A stretch of DNA of 64,000 bases, from assembly GCF_004331175.1 (NCBI RefSeq), contig NZ_SJOD01000001.1, forward strand, positions 620,001 to 684,000, read 5' to 3'. This document shows, piece after piece, positions 28,723-41,812 of the stretch; position 1 is the stretch's first letter; each line of letters opens with the position of its first letter. The position numbers and the translations under genes are program-made. This DNA comes from Acinetobacter sp. ANC 4178 (lineage in GTDB: Bacteria > Pseudomonadota > Gammaproteobacteria > Pseudomonadales > Moraxellaceae). The notes beneath the pieces were generated by a model, which ran no database searches, had not been told where the DNA came from, and saw only the letters and a list, made by a program, of their open reading frames with translations.

Positions 28723-28751
28723 ATTATAGCTTTATCGGCTTTGTTGCATAA
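28723..28751 (-). promoter_or_regulatory. Possible hybrid promoter of the decarboxylase operon
   Basis: On the minus strand a perfect -10 TATAAT (28728-28723) is preceded after 17 bases by TTATGC (28751-28746). The weak -35 falls inside the IS-like end at 28737-28756, so expression could be driven by an IS-derived hybrid promoter. Transcription would begin near 28716 and include the palindrome in the leader. Confidence 0.4.
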
Positions 28752-28756
28752 ATATT
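28737..28756 (+). mobile_element. Solo IS-like terminal sequence
   Basis: GGCTTTGTTGCATAAATAT resembles terminal inverted repeats of IS5-family elements of the IS903 type. The following 350 bases (to the tRNA-Ser terminator) contain no readable transposase, only AT-rich sequence with many stops, so the element would be a decayed fragment. A similar end, in the opposite orientation, lies at 19362-19387. Confidence 0.4.
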
Positions 28757-29091
28757 TGTGATCAATTTTTATACAAGAAAAGAATCTCCAAACCAATAAA
28801 AGATATAGAATTTTGATTTTAACAACCCATCATTCAAGTGGGATATTTGGCACTAAATGGTAAGAAATTGATTTAAGAATAAAGTCAGGATTATTCCTAA
28901 AGAACAGATGAAAGTAGATAAAGAATTCCATGATCTAAAGAAGCTATTGAATTCCTGAAATCAGTTCATTTTAACCGTCAATCTCCCCCCATTTATAATG
29001 TAATGGCGTAATACTTTCTGATATGTGATTAATGTGTGCGGAATAAGCAGAGTTCATAAAATTTCAAATGATGGTCTAAATTATAGACAAT
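28757..29091. other. AT-rich spacer between operon head and tRNA-Ser
   Basis: I see no gene here. The sequence has stops in all frames and no clear hairpin before the tRNA terminator. It may be decayed mobile-element DNA, given the IS-like end next to it. Confidence 0.45.
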
Positions 29092-29124
29092 AAAAAAAGC
29101 CCCTGTATTAGTACAGGGGCTTTT
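29092..29124 (-). terminator. Terminator downstream of tRNA-Ser
   Basis: AAAAGCCCCTGTA (29095-29107) pairs with its complement at 29112-29124 across TTAG. On the minus strand the stem is followed by a T-run. It lies 6 bases beyond the tRNA 3' end. Confidence 0.9.
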
Positions 29125-29130
29125 CGAATT

Positions 29131-29220
29131 TGGCGGAAGCGGTGAGATTCGAACTCACGGAGGACTCACACCCTCGTCGGTTTTCAAGACCGGTGCATTA
29201 AACCGCTCTGCCACGCTTCC
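29131..29220 (-). tRNA. tRNA-Ser (anticodon UGA)
   Basis: The minus strand gives a 90-nt class II tRNA. The acceptor stem GGAAGCG pairs with CGCTTCC, the anticodon loop is CTTGAAA with anticodon TGA, there is a long variable arm, a T-loop GTTCGAATC and an encoded CCA. Its 3' end points to the accessory region at lower coordinates, the side where integrative elements insert. I saw no duplicate of the tRNA 3' end elsewhere in the window. Confidence 0.95.
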
Positions 29221-29307
29221 ATGTGCGCAAGAATACTAAGCTTTTTCATTTTAGACAAGTAAAAAATAGCGTTAAAGCATTCAAGTGCATATTGTTTCAT
29301 CAATTTC

Positions 29308-31350
<2,043 letters not shown>

Positions 31351-31453
31351 TTATAATTTATTTACTTTGCAACTTGTTGCATAATACTTTAACGTGATTT
31401 TTTATTTTGTTTATGGCTTTAGCAGACTGATTCACAAAATAATCAGCCAATAA

Positions 31454-31494
31454 AAAAGTGTAGCCAACTTCTATTGCGAGTTGACTACACTTTT
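31454..31494 (-). terminator. Terminator after dld
   Basis: AAAAGTGTAGCCAACT and AGTTGACTACACTTTT (31454-31469, 31479-31494) pair with one mismatch. The minus strand continues in a T-run. It lies 28 bases after the dld stop. Confidence 0.8.
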
Positions 31495-31522
31495 ATCACA
31501 ACTTATGAATCAGCTGTTGGAT

Positions 31523-33220
31523 TTACTTCCAGTATTTTAACTTCGAGCTATGCCCAATCCCTACATTGAAGCTATTGGTTGGATCGAGTTTCTGATAATG
31601 TTGTTTTAATGCTGGTTTTGCCACATATAAATGTCCAACATTATGCTCCGCAGGATATTCAGCACCACGATCATCCAGTAAATGCCACATTTGATGTTCC
31701 ATTGCCAAAGGATCAACGCCTTTTTTAACAATGTAATCTTGATGAAACACATGGCATAAGAAATGTCCGTAATACAGTTTATGCACGATCATCTCGTCCA
31801 TTTCTTTCGGCAAGGTTTCCACCCATTCACGGTCATTACGACGCAAAGCAATATCCAGCGCTACAATATCTTCCACTTCACTCCGATGGGTATCACGATA
31901 ACGAATCGCAGCACCCGCGACTGCAAAACGATGTAAAAAGGCTTTTCGCCCTTCTTCTTCATTACAATGGAAAAAACTGCCTGTAGAACGCTGGGAAAAA
32001 TAACCACTCAGAAACTGTTTCACTTGCTCCACATCCTGATTTTCAATGCGTAAAATCAGATGATGTTCGTAAAGATCACGAAATTCATTCATGCGTTTTG
32101 GTAAATGATTCGGCATAAATTTGGTGATCAATTGCAGAACTTTATCGGACAACCCTTTCATGCCAACTTTTTCTAAATAACCATCAACTTTGTCTTTCAT
32201 GGCAAAAGCAGCAGGCACTTTGGCGGTGCCAAATTTTTCAATAAAGACGAATGTGTCTTTACCGTATTCTGCGCCAATGTCATAGGCCACACGGTGAATG
32301 TATTCACCTGCAATCGGTAAGCGCGGTAAATCAGTTAATAGAAACCGACGAATTTCGGTCAAATCATCCTGTGCATTGGTGCCTATATAAAACACCTGAC
32401 TTGGAATCTTCTCAAAGGTATCTAGTCGAACCGCAAACACACAAATTTTCCCTGCCGAACCTGATGCTTCAAATAAGCGCGATGGATCGGCATTGAATCG
32501 TGCAGGGGTTGCCTCATTCACTTGTTTCACGTCATGTGCATAACGCTGATCGGAGGCACAACAACTGGGATTATGCTGTACATCCGCAGTTTGATACTGC
32601 TGATTTTGCAGACGAGACAAGATTTCTTCAGGCGTAGTACCTAAATCCACACCTAAATGGTTGATGAGTTCCAGTTGACCCGATTCATTAACTCGCGCAT
32701 ACAGTGCCAACTCAGTATATGCAGGCCCACGACGCACCAACGCACCACCTGAGTTGTTGCAAACTCCACCTAGTACTGATGCACCAATACATGAAGAACC
32801 AATCACCGAATGCGGTTCACGATTAAAGGGTGCCAGTTCTTTTTCTAAACGGTCTAAGGTTGCTCCAGGCAGGCAAATCACCTGCTGCCCATCACGAATA
32901 ATTTGAATGCCTGCCAACCGTCGTGTGCTCATCAGTACCACAGGACGGTCATAATCATCCCCAAAAGGGGTTGAGCCACCTGTCAAACCAGTATTGGCTG
33001 CTTGCATAATTACAATACAATCCGCATCTACAGCCGCTTGTAGCACTTGCCATTGTTCAAGTAATGAACCTGGTGCGACAACAGCCAACACTTTTCCTGC
33101 ACCATAGCGACGACCTTGGCGGTATAAACGTGTGTCTTTATCTTCGGTTAATACATGTTGTTTACCGACAATAGCGATGAGCTTTTGAATGGTTTGCTGT
33201 GAATCTGAATTAGGTTGCAT
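31523..33220 (-). CDS. dld: Quinone-dependent D-lactate dehydrogenase
   Basis: This is a 565-aa peripheral membrane FAD enzyme that oxidises D-lactate to pyruvate and reduces the quinone pool. The FAD-binding PCMH-type domain includes VIMQAANTGLTGGSTP and SVIGSSCIGASVLGGVCNNSGG. The C-terminal part has the Dld-specific membrane-binding region (FMPNHLPKRMNEFRDLYEHH) and HNVGHLYVA. Length matches E. coli Dld (571 aa). It lies about 300 bases downstream of lldD on the same strand, so both lactate isomers are covered by this locus. Confidence 0.95.
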   Translation of the reverse strand: MQPNSDSQQTIQKLIAIVGKQHVLTEDKDTRLYRQGRRYGAGKVLAVVAPGSLLEQWQVLQAAVDADCIVIMQAANTGLTGGSTPFGDDYDRPVVLMSTRRLAGIQIIRDGQQVICLPGATLDRLEKELAPFNREPHSVIGSSCIGASVLGGVCNNSGGALVRRGPAYTELALYARVNESGQLELINHLGVDLGTTPEEILSRLQNQQYQTADVQHNPSCCASDQRYAHDVKQVNEATPARFNADPSRLFEASGSAGKICVFAVRLDTFEKIPSQVFYIGTNAQDDLTEIRRFLLTDLPRLPIAGEYIHRVAYDIGAEYGKDTFVFIEKFGTAKVPAAFAMKDKVDGYLEKVGMKGLSDKVLQLITKFMPNHLPKRMNEFRDLYEHHLILRIENQDVEQVKQFLSGYFSQRSTGSFFHCNEEEGRKAFLHRFAVAGAAIRYRDTHRSEVEDIVALDIALRRNDREWVETLPKEMDEMIVHKLYYGHFLCHVFHQDYIVKKGVDPLAMEHQMWHLLDDRGAEYPAEHNVGHLYVAKPALKQHYQKLDPTNSFNVGIGHSSKLKYWK

Positions 33221-33327
33221 ATTGGTTATCCTATGGATGAATGCTTATGCAGTTCAGGCTTTAAAGCATTCATTACGGCGGAGTAATTTCAGTTTTATTT
33301 ATATTTAGAAATTAACCTTCGGTTCGA

Positions 33328-33353
33328 CCTACTTTTCTTTTGGGAAAAGTAGG
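33328..33353. repeat. Intergenic hairpin
   Basis: CCTACTTTTC (33328-33337) and GAAAAGTAGG (33344-33353) form a 10-bp stem between lldD and dld. There is no clean T-tract. It could be an mRNA-processing or stabilising structure within the operon or a dispersed intergenic repeat. I saw no second copy in this window. Confidence 0.45.
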
Positions 33354-33517
33354 CAAAACCATTGTCATCCGCAAAACTCGTCAAATACTTTCTGATAAAT
33401 ATTATCCTCGCAGAAACATTACTTTAAATATGTAAGCCTGCCTCGAACAATTGCAGATGACATTTACGCGTATCAAACTTAAGAAACGACTCAAATTTGA
33501 TATTTAAAAGTTAATGG

Positions 33518-34669
33518 CTAAGCCAATTCACGCTCTAAACGTACCAAGCAATCCTCAGTAATATCCGCAATGGTTTTCGCACCCGTTAAGGTCATGGCAA
33601 CACGCATTTCTTTATCAATTAATTCTAAAAGATTAGAAACACCTTCACCGCCTGCTGCACCTAAAGCATAAACAAAAGCACGACCGAGCATACAAGTATC
33701 CGCACCCAATGCCAGCATACGTACCACGTCTAAACCATTACGAATACCTGAATCTGCAAGGATTTTAATATCACCTTTGACTGCATCGGCAATTGGAGGA
33801 AGCGCACGTGCAGAAGATAAAACACCATCAAGCTGACGACCACCGTGGTTTGAAACCACAATACCATCTGCACCAAAACGCACTGCATCTTTGGCATCTT
33901 CGGGATCAAGGATCCCTTTAATCACCATTGGGCCATCCCAGAACTCACGGATCCATTCTAGATCTTTCCATGAAATAGACGGATCGAAGTTTGAACCTAA
34001 CCAGCCAATATAATCTTCCAGACCAGTCGGCTTACCCAAATATTTAGAGATATTACCCAAATCATGCGGACGTCCCATCATGCCCACATTCCACGCCCAA
34101 TGCGGGTGGAAACACGATTGCATATAACGACGCATTGCGGCATTCGGACCACTCATACCTGAATGTGCATCACGGTAACGTGCACCCGGTACAGGCATAT
34201 CTACGGTAAATACCAGCGTTGAACAACCTGCTGCTTTAGCACGTTCCAAAGCATTTTTCATGAAACCACGGTCACGCAACACATAAAGCTGGAACCACAT
34301 TGGGCGCTGAATAGCAGGTGCCACTTCTTCAATTGGACACACTGAAACGGTCGATAATGTAAAAGGAATGCCTTTTTTATCCGCTGCCACTGCTGCCTGA
34401 ACTTCACCGCGACGCGCATACATACCTGTTAAACCCACTGGCGACAATGCCACAGGCATCGACAAGGTTTCATCAAATAGTTTGGTTTCAAGACTTAACT
34501 CTGACATATCATTCAGAACACGTTGTCTTAAGGCAATTTTAGAAAGATCTTCTACATTTCGCTTCAGGGTATATTCTGCATAGGCTCCACCATCAATGTA
34601 GTGGAAAAGGAATGGTGGTAAACGACGTCTCGCAGCTTCGCGATAATCATTTGCAGAAGAAATAATCAT
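33518..34669 (-). CDS. lldD: FMN-dependent L-lactate dehydrogenase
   Basis: This 383-aa alpha-hydroxyacid oxidase-family TIM barrel oxidises L-lactate to pyruvate at the membrane. Key motifs are [13 protein letters not shown] near the N-terminus, [25 protein letters not shown] (Lys) and the catalytic [10 protein letters not shown] (His, Arg), followed by [19 protein letters not shown] for FMN phosphate. It starts 2 bases after the lldR stop, so the two are co-translated from one message. Confidence 0.96.
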   Translation of the reverse strand: MIISSANDYREAARRRLPPFLFHYIDGGAYAEYTLKRNVEDLSKIALRQRVLNDMSELSLETKLFDETLSMPVALSPVGLTGMYARRGEVQAAVAADKKGIPFTLSTVSVCPIEEVAPAIQRPMWFQLYVLRDRGFMKNALERAKAAGCSTLVFTVDMPVPGARYRDAHSGMSGPNAAMRRYMQSCFHPHWAWNVGMMGRPHDLGNISKYLGKPTGLEDYIGWLGSNFDPSISWKDLEWIREFWDGPMVIKGILDPEDAKDAVRFGADGIVVSNHGGRQLDGVLSSARALPPIADAVKGDIKILADSGIRNGLDVVRMLALGADTCMLGRAFVYALGAAGGEGVSNLLELIDKEMRVAMTLTGAKTIADITEDCLVRLERELA

Positions 34670-34671
34670 GG

Positions 34672-35415
34672 TTATATCCTGTTTAAACGGCTCGAACGTT
34701 GTCGACGGGCTTCTTCCTCATCAATCGAACGTACTTGCTGAACTACAAACTCTATGTGCCCACATACAGCCTTACGTGCGGCTTCGGGGTCTCGGCGCTC
34801 AATCGCATCAATGACTTGTAAATGTTGCTCATGCAATTGATCAAAACGGTGTGCTTCGGAATAGACTTTACGTCGTCCCAAGGCAACGTTAAATTGCAAT
34901 AAATCAAACACGCCACGCATGACTTGAATCAGCACCAAATTATGAGAAGCCTCTGCAATCGCCAGATGAAAATTGGCATCGGCGCGTGCAGCTTGCTCAT
35001 CATCGCCCAAAGACTGAAAATGGGTAATCTGGTCATAACAATCACGGATGTGCTGAATATCCTCTGGGGTGGCGCGTAAAGCGGCATGCCATGCCGTGCC
35101 ACCCTCCAAAATAATTCGTGCTTCCTGCACATCAAAACGATAGGCAGGATCTTCATCAATTAACTCACTCAGCGGCTGAACAATTTGATGTTGCGACCAA
35201 GAGCTAGGTAATTGTTGTAAATAAGTTCCCGCGCCGACTTTGCTGACCAGCATGCCCTGACTGGTCAGTTGCTGTATTGCCTCTCGCAAAGAGGAACGGG
35301 ATACACCAAGTTGCTCACACAACTTTCTTTCAGCAGGCAAACGGTCTCCAACTTGCATATTGCTTTGTTCAATCAATACACGCAGGCTTTGTACAGCTTT
35401 ATCGGAGACTTTCAT
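34672..35415 (-). CDS. lldR: Lactate-responsive GntR regulator LldR
   Basis: This 247-aa FadR-type GntR regulator has a winged helix-turn-helix ([20 protein letters not shown], residues about 25-45) and a C-terminal all-helical FCD domain with histidines and aspartates for metal or effector binding ([23 protein letters not shown]). LldR represses the lld operon in the absence of lactate. It lies between lldP and lldD, and the predicted operators are upstream of lldP. Confidence 0.93.
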   Translation of the reverse strand: MKVSDKAVQSLRVLIEQSNMQVGDRLPAERKLCEQLGVSRSSLREAIQQLTSQGMLVSKVGAGTYLQQLPSSWSQHQIVQPLSELIDEDPAYRFDVQEARIILEGGTAWHAALRATPEDIQHIRDCYDQITHFQSLGDDEQAARADANFHLAIAEASHNLVLIQVMRGVFDLLQFNVALGRRKVYSEAHRFDQLHEQHLQVIDAIERRDPEAARKAVCGHIEFVVQQVRSIDEEEARRQRSSRLNRI

Positions 35416-35447
35416 CTGCTTTCCTTAACGTTGGTACACAATTTGTG

Positions 35448-37118
35448 TTATGGAATCATCCATGGGAACACATAGGCTTGTAAGGTAATAATAATACCCA
35501 TCATAATTGTGAACGTTATACTGTGTTTTACGGTAAAACGGAATAAATCAGACTCTTTACCAACCAAGCCTACCGCCGCACATGCAATCGCAATCGATTG
35601 AGGCGAAATCATTTTACCGGTTACACCACCACTGGTATTGGCTGCCACCAAAAGCACTTCTGGCACACCAATTTGTTGTGCCGTTGTTGCCTGTAAAGCA
35701 GCAAATAAAGCATTGGCAGAGGTATCTGAACCTGTAAGGAATACACCAAGCCATCCTAAGAATGGTGAGAAGAAGGTAAATGCATGACCTGTATGTGCAA
35801 GCGCCAATGCCAATGTTGCAGACATGCCTGAATAGTTAGCAATAAAAGCAAAAGCCAACACCATACCAATAGAATAAATTGGAATTTTTAATTCATTAAT
35901 GGTTTCACCAAAAGTAATTACTGCATCTTTAGGCTTCATTTTTAAGAAAATAATGGTGATGATTGAAGCAATTAAAATGGCAGTACCCGTTGCCGAGAAC
36001 CAATCAAATTTATAAATTGCATCATAATCTTTAATTTCAGGAACAACAGGTGGCATCTTTTGAATCATTTGATGCAAATATGGCACTTTGATTGCAATCA
36101 CGAGGTCATGTAATGCGCCATCTTTGGTAAATAAATCCTTAAACGGTTTTACGCTCCAAATCGTGACCATCACCGTTAAAATTGCAAAGGGTGACCATGC
36201 TTTCGCAATTTGAGCAATTGAATATTTCTTTTGCTTTTGTTCTGCTAAATTCTCATCAACATTACCTTCTTCATTGGCAAAACGGAAAATATGTTTCGGC
36301 TGCCAGTATTTCAATAAAATTGTTAATGAAACCAAAGAAGCAATCGATGCCGTAATATCCGGTAATTCAGGACCAACAAAGTTTGAAGTTAAATATTGTG
36401 CAATCGCAAATGAACCACCACCCACAATAACTGCTGGCCATGTTTCTTTCACACCGCGCCAACCATCCATAATGGCCATGATCCAGATCAATACAATCGG
36501 CACCATAAATGGTAACTGTCGGCCGACCATCTGACTGATCTCATGTGTGTCTACACCAGACACCTGACCTGCCACAATAATTGGGATCCCCATTGCGCCA
36601 AAAGCCACAGGCGCGGTGTTCACAATTAAGCAAAGACCTGCTGCATATAAAGGTTTAAAACCTAAACCCACCAATAATGCTGCGGTAATTGCCACAGGCG
36701 CACCAAAACCTGCTGCACCTTCTAAGAAAGTACCAAAAGCAAAACCAACAAATAGCATTTGTAAGCGCTGATCTTCAGTAATCGACAAAATGGAAGAACG
36801 AATAATGTCGAACTGGCCTGTCTTCACTGAAATTTTATACAGGAAAACAGCGCCAATAATAATCCACGCAATAGGCCATAAACCGTAGAAGAAACCATAA
36901 ACCATGGATGCCAAAGCCATCAGCAAAGGCATTTTATAAGCAAATAAAGAAACAAGCAGAGCAAGTACAACTGTGATGGTACCTGCCACACTGCCCTTCA
37001 TACGAAAGACTGCTAGCGCTAAAAAGAAAAAGATAATTGGAATAAGTGCAATTAAACTGGAAAGCCAGATATTGCCAATAGGATCGTAAACTTGTTGCCA
37101 ATGTTGAAGCATTGTCAT
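35448..37118 (-). CDS. lldP: L-lactate permease
   Basis: This is a 556-aa inner-membrane lactate:H+ symporter of the LctP family with about 13 hydrophobic helices. Conserved stretches include [34 protein letters not shown] and the C-terminal [20 protein letters not shown]. It is the first gene of lldP-lldR-lldD(-dld). AAGGAGAT lies just upstream of its ATG. Two strong palindromic operators flank its promoter. Confidence 0.96.
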   Translation of the reverse strand: MTMLQHWQQVYDPIGNIWLSSLIALIPIIFFFLALAVFRMKGSVAGTITVVLALLVSLFAYKMPLLMALASMVYGFFYGLWPIAWIIIGAVFLYKISVKTGQFDIIRSSILSITEDQRLQMLFVGFAFGTFLEGAAGFGAPVAITAALLVGLGFKPLYAAGLCLIVNTAPVAFGAMGIPIIVAGQVSGVDTHEISQMVGRQLPFMVPIVLIWIMAIMDGWRGVKETWPAVIVGGGSFAIAQYLTSNFVGPELPDITASIASLVSLTILLKYWQPKHIFRFANEEGNVDENLAEQKQKKYSIAQIAKAWSPFAILTVMVTIWSVKPFKDLFTKDGALHDLVIAIKVPYLHQMIQKMPPVVPEIKDYDAIYKFDWFSATGTAILIASIITIIFLKMKPKDAVITFGETINELKIPIYSIGMVLAFAFIANYSGMSATLALALAHTGHAFTFFSPFLGWLGVFLTGSDTSANALFAALQATTAQQIGVPEVLLVAANTSGGVTGKMISPQSIAIACAAVGLVGKESDLFRFTVKHSITFTIMMGIIITLQAYVFPWMIP

Positions 37119-37147
37119 CTCCTTGAAATGCTTACTAGAGCCTTGAG

Positions 37148-37160
37148 TTGGTCAGATCAT
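37148..37160. promoter_or_regulatory. Degenerate third LldR-like site
   Basis: TTGGTCAGATCAT matches the left half of the two strong operators but its right half is degraded. It lies 30 bases from the lldP start, closer to the gene than the promoter-proximal operator. Confidence 0.4.
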
Positions 37161-37179
37161 CCTGAGGTAAAAATACCTA

Positions 37180-37194
37180 ATTGGTCAGACCAAT
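37180..37194. promoter_or_regulatory. LldR operator, promoter-proximal
   Basis: ATTGGTCAGACCAAT is a perfect 7-1-7 palindrome of the TGGTxxxACCA type known for LldR/FadR-family repressors. It lies downstream of the predicted lldP -10 box, about 62 bases before the start codon. Confidence 0.8.
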
Positions 37195-37235
37195 AAACCA
37201 AAAGTGTAAAAAAATAATAGCTGTTTGCACCATTA

Positions 37236-37264
37236 TAGTAATTTCAAACCTTGAATAGGTCAAT
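37236..37264 (-). promoter_or_regulatory. lldP promoter
   Basis: The minus strand carries TTGACC (37264-37259), a 17-base spacer and TACTAT (37241-37236). It lies between the two operators, whose centres are about 104 bases apart. That layout would allow repression by looping. Confidence 0.6.
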
Positions 37265-37280
37265 AAAAAAGCATAATAAA

Positions 37281-37301
37281 TATATTGGTCAGACCAATAT
37301 A
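37281..37301. promoter_or_regulatory. LldR operator, upstream
   Basis: A perfect 10-1-10 palindrome, TATATTGGTC-A-GACCAATATA, shares its core with the site at 37180. It lies upstream of the predicted -35 box. Confidence 0.8.
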
Positions 37302-37576
37302 TTAAATCTATTCCATCAAGACAATCTGTTTAGAAAAAATGAATAATTGTCGTAACACTACTGTTTTTATTTGTTTTTTTAGAAAGACCAACGCCAGACT
37401 GCATAATTATTCAACTTTAGTCGAATTCATGCGTTTGTTGAGGATTTATCCAGCCTTCAAGACAGTTCTCTGATTTTTATGTGAATTACCAAGCTTCAAA
37501 CCATCGCAATATACTGCTTTTAGGGGCTTCAATTTCTGCATATCCATCAGAAAATTTACTGTTTTTTTTATTTTGA

Positions 37577-39025
<1,449 letters not shown>

Positions 39026-39051
39026 GTTTTCAATTGCTCAATAGCTAAAGA

Positions 39052-39078
39052 AAAAACCGCCTCAAGTAGGCGGTTTTT
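39052..39078 (+). terminator. Terminator after argG
   Basis: AAAAACCGCCT (39052-39062) pairs with AGGCGGTTTTT (39068-39078) across a 5-base loop. The arms end in A- and T-runs. It lies 26 bases after the stop codon. Confidence 0.92.
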
Positions 39079-39281
39079 CTCTTTATGAAGCTCATCTGCA
39101 TATCTTGATACTTCACAGATGAAATAGCTGCAATCAACGCACTGCTCATATTCAACAATCACACAAAAACAATAAAAAGCCTTTTGTATTTACCAGAATT
39201 AAGCCATTTATCTGTAATTCAGCTTAGCATTACTGAGTGATATAGATTATCATCTGATTTATTTTTTAGTCTGAAATTGCC

Positions 39282-40316
39282 TTGAATACGATTACTCTTT
39301 TGCAGCCAGACGATTGGCATGCCCACTTACGTGACGGTCTTGCCCTGAAACGCACTGTTCCAGATTTAGCAAAGCAATTTAAGCGTGCAATTTGTATGCC
39401 AAACCTTGTTCCACCAGTAAAAACTGTGGAAGAGGCACTTGCTTATCGTGAGCGAATTATGGCGCATGTGCCTGAAGGTAATGCCTTTGACCCGCGCATG
39501 GTACTGTATTTTACCGATAGCACGCCTGCAAGCGAAGTCAAAAAAATTAAAGACTCTGAATTTGTCAATGCGATCAAACTTTATCCAGCGGGTGCAACCA
39601 CCAATTCGGACAATGGCGTAAGCGATATTCGTAAAGTCTATTCCGTGATTGAGCAACTTGAAGAACATCAAGTGCCATTACTGTTACATGGTGAAGTCAC
39701 ACATAATCACGTCGATATTTTTGACCGTGAAAAACGTTTCCTTGATGAAGTTTTAGCCCCACTCTTAAAACAGTTCCCGAAATTAAAATTGGTTCTTGAG
39801 CACATTACCACCAGCGAAGCTGCGCATTTTGTGTTAGAACAAGACCGCAATGTTGCCGCAACAATTACACCACAGCATTTATTGTTTAACCGCAATGATA
39901 TGTTAGTAGGTGGAATTAAGCCTCACTTCTACTGCTTGCCAATTTTAAAGCGCCAAACACACCAACAAACTCTGTTGGAAGTGGCAACCAGTGGTAATCC
40001 TAAGTTCTTCTTAGGTACAGACAGTGCACCGCACTCAAAAAATGCCAAAGAAAATGCCTGTGGTTGTGCAGGTTGCTATAGCGCACCAACAGCAATTGAA
40101 CTGTATGCTCAAGCCTTTGATCAAGTGAATAAACTCGAACGCCTTGAAGGCTTTGCTAGCCTGTTTGGTGCAGACTTCTATGGTCTTCCGCGTAATACCG
40201 AAACCATTACACTGGTTAAAGAAGAGCAAATCATTCCTGAAAGTTTTGATTATTTAGATGGTGACAAGATTATCCCGCTTTATGCAGGTAAAACCATCCA
40301 GTGGAGAAAAGTGTGA
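39282..40316 (+). CDS. pyrC: Dihydroorotase, TTG start
   Basis: This 344-aa type II dihydroorotase closes carbamoyl-aspartate to dihydroorotate in pyrimidine synthesis. The zinc site HAHLRDG (residues about 13-19), the carboxylated lysine in [27 protein letters not shown] and the aspartate in LGTDSAPHS are present. Conserved homology begins at [14 protein letters not shown], so the TTG at 39282 is the start; there is no suitable ATG or strong ribosome-binding site. Weak initiation may be a regulatory feature. Its stop codon overlaps the start of rnt (GTGA). Confidence 0.94.
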   Translation: MNTITLLQPDDWHAHLRDGLALKRTVPDLAKQFKRAICMPNLVPPVKTVEEALAYRERIMAHVPEGNAFDPRMVLYFTDSTPASEVKKIKDSEFVNAIKLYPAGATTNSDNGVSDIRKVYSVIEQLEEHQVPLLLHGEVTHNHVDIFDREKRFLDEVLAPLLKQFPKLKLVLEHITTSEAAHFVLEQDRNVAATITPQHLLFNRNDMLVGGIKPHFYCLPILKRQTHQQTLLEVATSGNPKFFLGTDSAPHSKNAKENACGCAGCYSAPTAIELYAQAFDQVNKLERLEGFASLFGADFYGLPRNTETITLVKEEQIIPESFDYLDGDKIIPLYAGKTIQWRKV

Positions 40317-40960
40317 CAAATGAAACTCTACCAGTAATTGGTCAGCGTTTCCGTGGATTCTTACCTGTGGTGGTCGATGTCGAGACTGCAGGTTTTAATT
40401 CGCAAACAGACGCGCTGCTAGAAATAGCTGCGATTCCAATTATTTATAATGCTGAAGGCCAATTCGTTCCAGGTGAAGCCCATCACGCACACATCAATCC
40501 ATTTGCAGGTGCCAATCTGGATCGCCGCTCATTAGATTTTATTGGAATTGATCCATTTAATCCTATGCGTGTTGCGATGGCAGAAGATGAAAAATCGGCA
40601 CTGAAACGTATTTTCAAAGCGGTAAATGAAGTTCGTCGCCAACAAAATTGCACCCACGCCATTTTAGTCGGTCACAACGCTCATTTTGATTTGGGTTTTG
40701 TTCAGGCTGCGATTGCACGTACAGGCACTAAAAATCAAAACCCATTTCACAGCTTCTCTGTGTTTGACACCGTGACTTTAAGTGCAATTACCTTTGGTCA
40801 AACGGTCCTTGCCAAGTCATGTATTCAAGCTGGAATTGAGTTCAATGGCAAAGAAGCACACTCGGCTTTGTATGACACACAAAAAACTGCTGAACTGTTT
40901 TGCTATATTTTGAACAAACTGTCGCCCCACCTACTTGACACTTTGGTGGCGGATCAATAA
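40313..40960 (+). CDS. rnt: Ribonuclease T
   Basis: This is a 215-aa DEDDh 3'-5' exoribonuclease that trims tRNA 3' ends and matures small stable RNAs. The motifs are [20 protein letters not shown] (Asp, Glu), [12 protein letters not shown] (Asp) and [16 protein letters not shown] (His, Asp). I start at GTG 40313, because GGAG lies 6 bases upstream and the GTGA overlap with pyrC is typical; another GTG at 40301 is in frame. A tRNA-Glu gene follows 20 bases after its stop, so this nuclease and one of its substrates may share a transcript. Confidence 0.93.
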   Translation: MTNETLPVIGQRFRGFLPVVVDVETAGFNSQTDALLEIAAIPIIYNAEGQFVPGEAHHAHINPFAGANLDRRSLDFIGIDPFNPMRVAMAEDEKSALKRIFKAVNEVRRQQNCTHAILVGHNAHFDLGFVQAAIARTGTKNQNPFHSFSVFDTVTLSAITFGQTVLAKSCIQAGIEFNGKEAHSALYDTQKTAELFCYILNKLSPHLLDTLVADQ

Positions 40961-40980
40961 GATACCGCCATCTTCTAAAC

Positions 40981-41056
40981 GTCCCTATCGTCTAGAGGCC
41001 TAGGACATCGCCCTTTCACGGCGGTAACCGGGGTTCGAATCCCCGTAGGGACGCCA
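40981..41056 (+). tRNA. tRNA-Glu (UUC), copy 1
   Basis: This 76-nt tRNA has acceptor stem GTCCCTA paired with TAGGGAC, anticodon loop CCTTTCACG with TTC, T-loop GGTTCGAATCC and an encoded GCCA end. No separate promoter is evident in the 20 bases after rnt, so read-through from pyrC-rnt is likely. Confidence 0.97.
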
Positions 41057-41154
41057 TCTATTTGCACTCGTAAAACTTTTATTGATTAAATTCACATCTC
41101 ATTCTATTCTTCAGAATTGTTTATACTATCGTCTTTATTTTTCCCGATTGACCT

Positions 41155-41307
41155 ATGTTAAAGAAAATATTACTGGTTTTACTGATTCTTTCCCCATCTG
41201 TTTTTTATCTCTATATTGTCAATAAAGATCAAAAATCTGCACCTTCTACACCAGATACTACACCGTTAGAAAAAGCGCACGATCCATACCAAACGCCAGA
41301 ACATTAA
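41155..41307 (+). CDS. Small predicted membrane-anchored protein (50 aa)
   Basis: A 50-codon frame lies between two tRNA-Glu genes. It begins MLKKILLVLLILSPSVFYLY, a positively charged start and one hydrophobic helix of about 17 residues. A short polar tail rich in Pro, Thr and Ser follows and ends DPYQTPEH. That is the usual shape of a small inner-membrane or signal-anchored periplasmic protein. There is no cysteine for a lipobox. The ribosome-binding site is weak. I do not recognise a family. The layout (TATACT-like box about 25 bases upstream) makes expression plausible but unproven. Confidence 0.5.
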   Translation: MLKKILLVLLILSPSVFYLYIVNKDQKSAPSTPDTTPLEKAHDPYQTPEH

Positions 41308-41579
41308 ATTTAATTAGAAAATTCCGTTTTTCTATGAATCTAACCTCTTTAAGTTTTAGTTTTCTCACTCACAAATAGATAAAATCTAGTTAAATGGTCT
41401 CTCAAAATGAGATTAAAAACTGCATTTTTGGGTAATAGAATATCCCTTAGGTCTCTTGCCGATAAAAGGTATAGCGACATCCCACCCCCTAAAATACGTA
41501 AAAAATTGCGTTACATCCTGCAAATAAGACATTTTTTACACAAACAAACCCATTTTTTAGAAATATTGTAATAACATGT

Positions 41580-41608
41580 TTGACAGTAAAGGAAAAACTC
41601 CATAATAT
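41580..41608 (+). promoter_or_regulatory. Promoter of tRNA-Glu copy 2
   Basis: TTGACA (41580-41585), a 17-base spacer and TAATAT (41603-41608) are followed by the tRNA 18 bases later. The same architecture is found before copy 3. The 270 bases upstream, back to the small ORF, show no gene. Confidence 0.85.
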
Positions 41609-41625
41609 ACGCATCACCTCGCAAC

Positions 41626-41701
41626 GTCCCTATCGTCTAGAGGCCTAGGACATCGCCCTTTCACGGCGGTAACCGGGGTTCGAATCCCCGTAGGGACGCC
41701 A
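41626..41701 (+). tRNA. tRNA-Glu (UUC), copy 2
   Basis: The sequence is identical to copy 1 over all 76 bases, including the encoded CCA. It has its own promoter and is followed 111 bases later by an amino acid permease gene. Confidence 0.97.
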
Positions 41702-41812
41702 TCTTATCGTTTATACGATCATTGAAAACGCATAATTCATTATTATTCGATTGCAGATTTGTAGTTTTGCACTACAATAGCGCGCTTCATTATTCTATTT
41801 CTTCTCTCTCTT

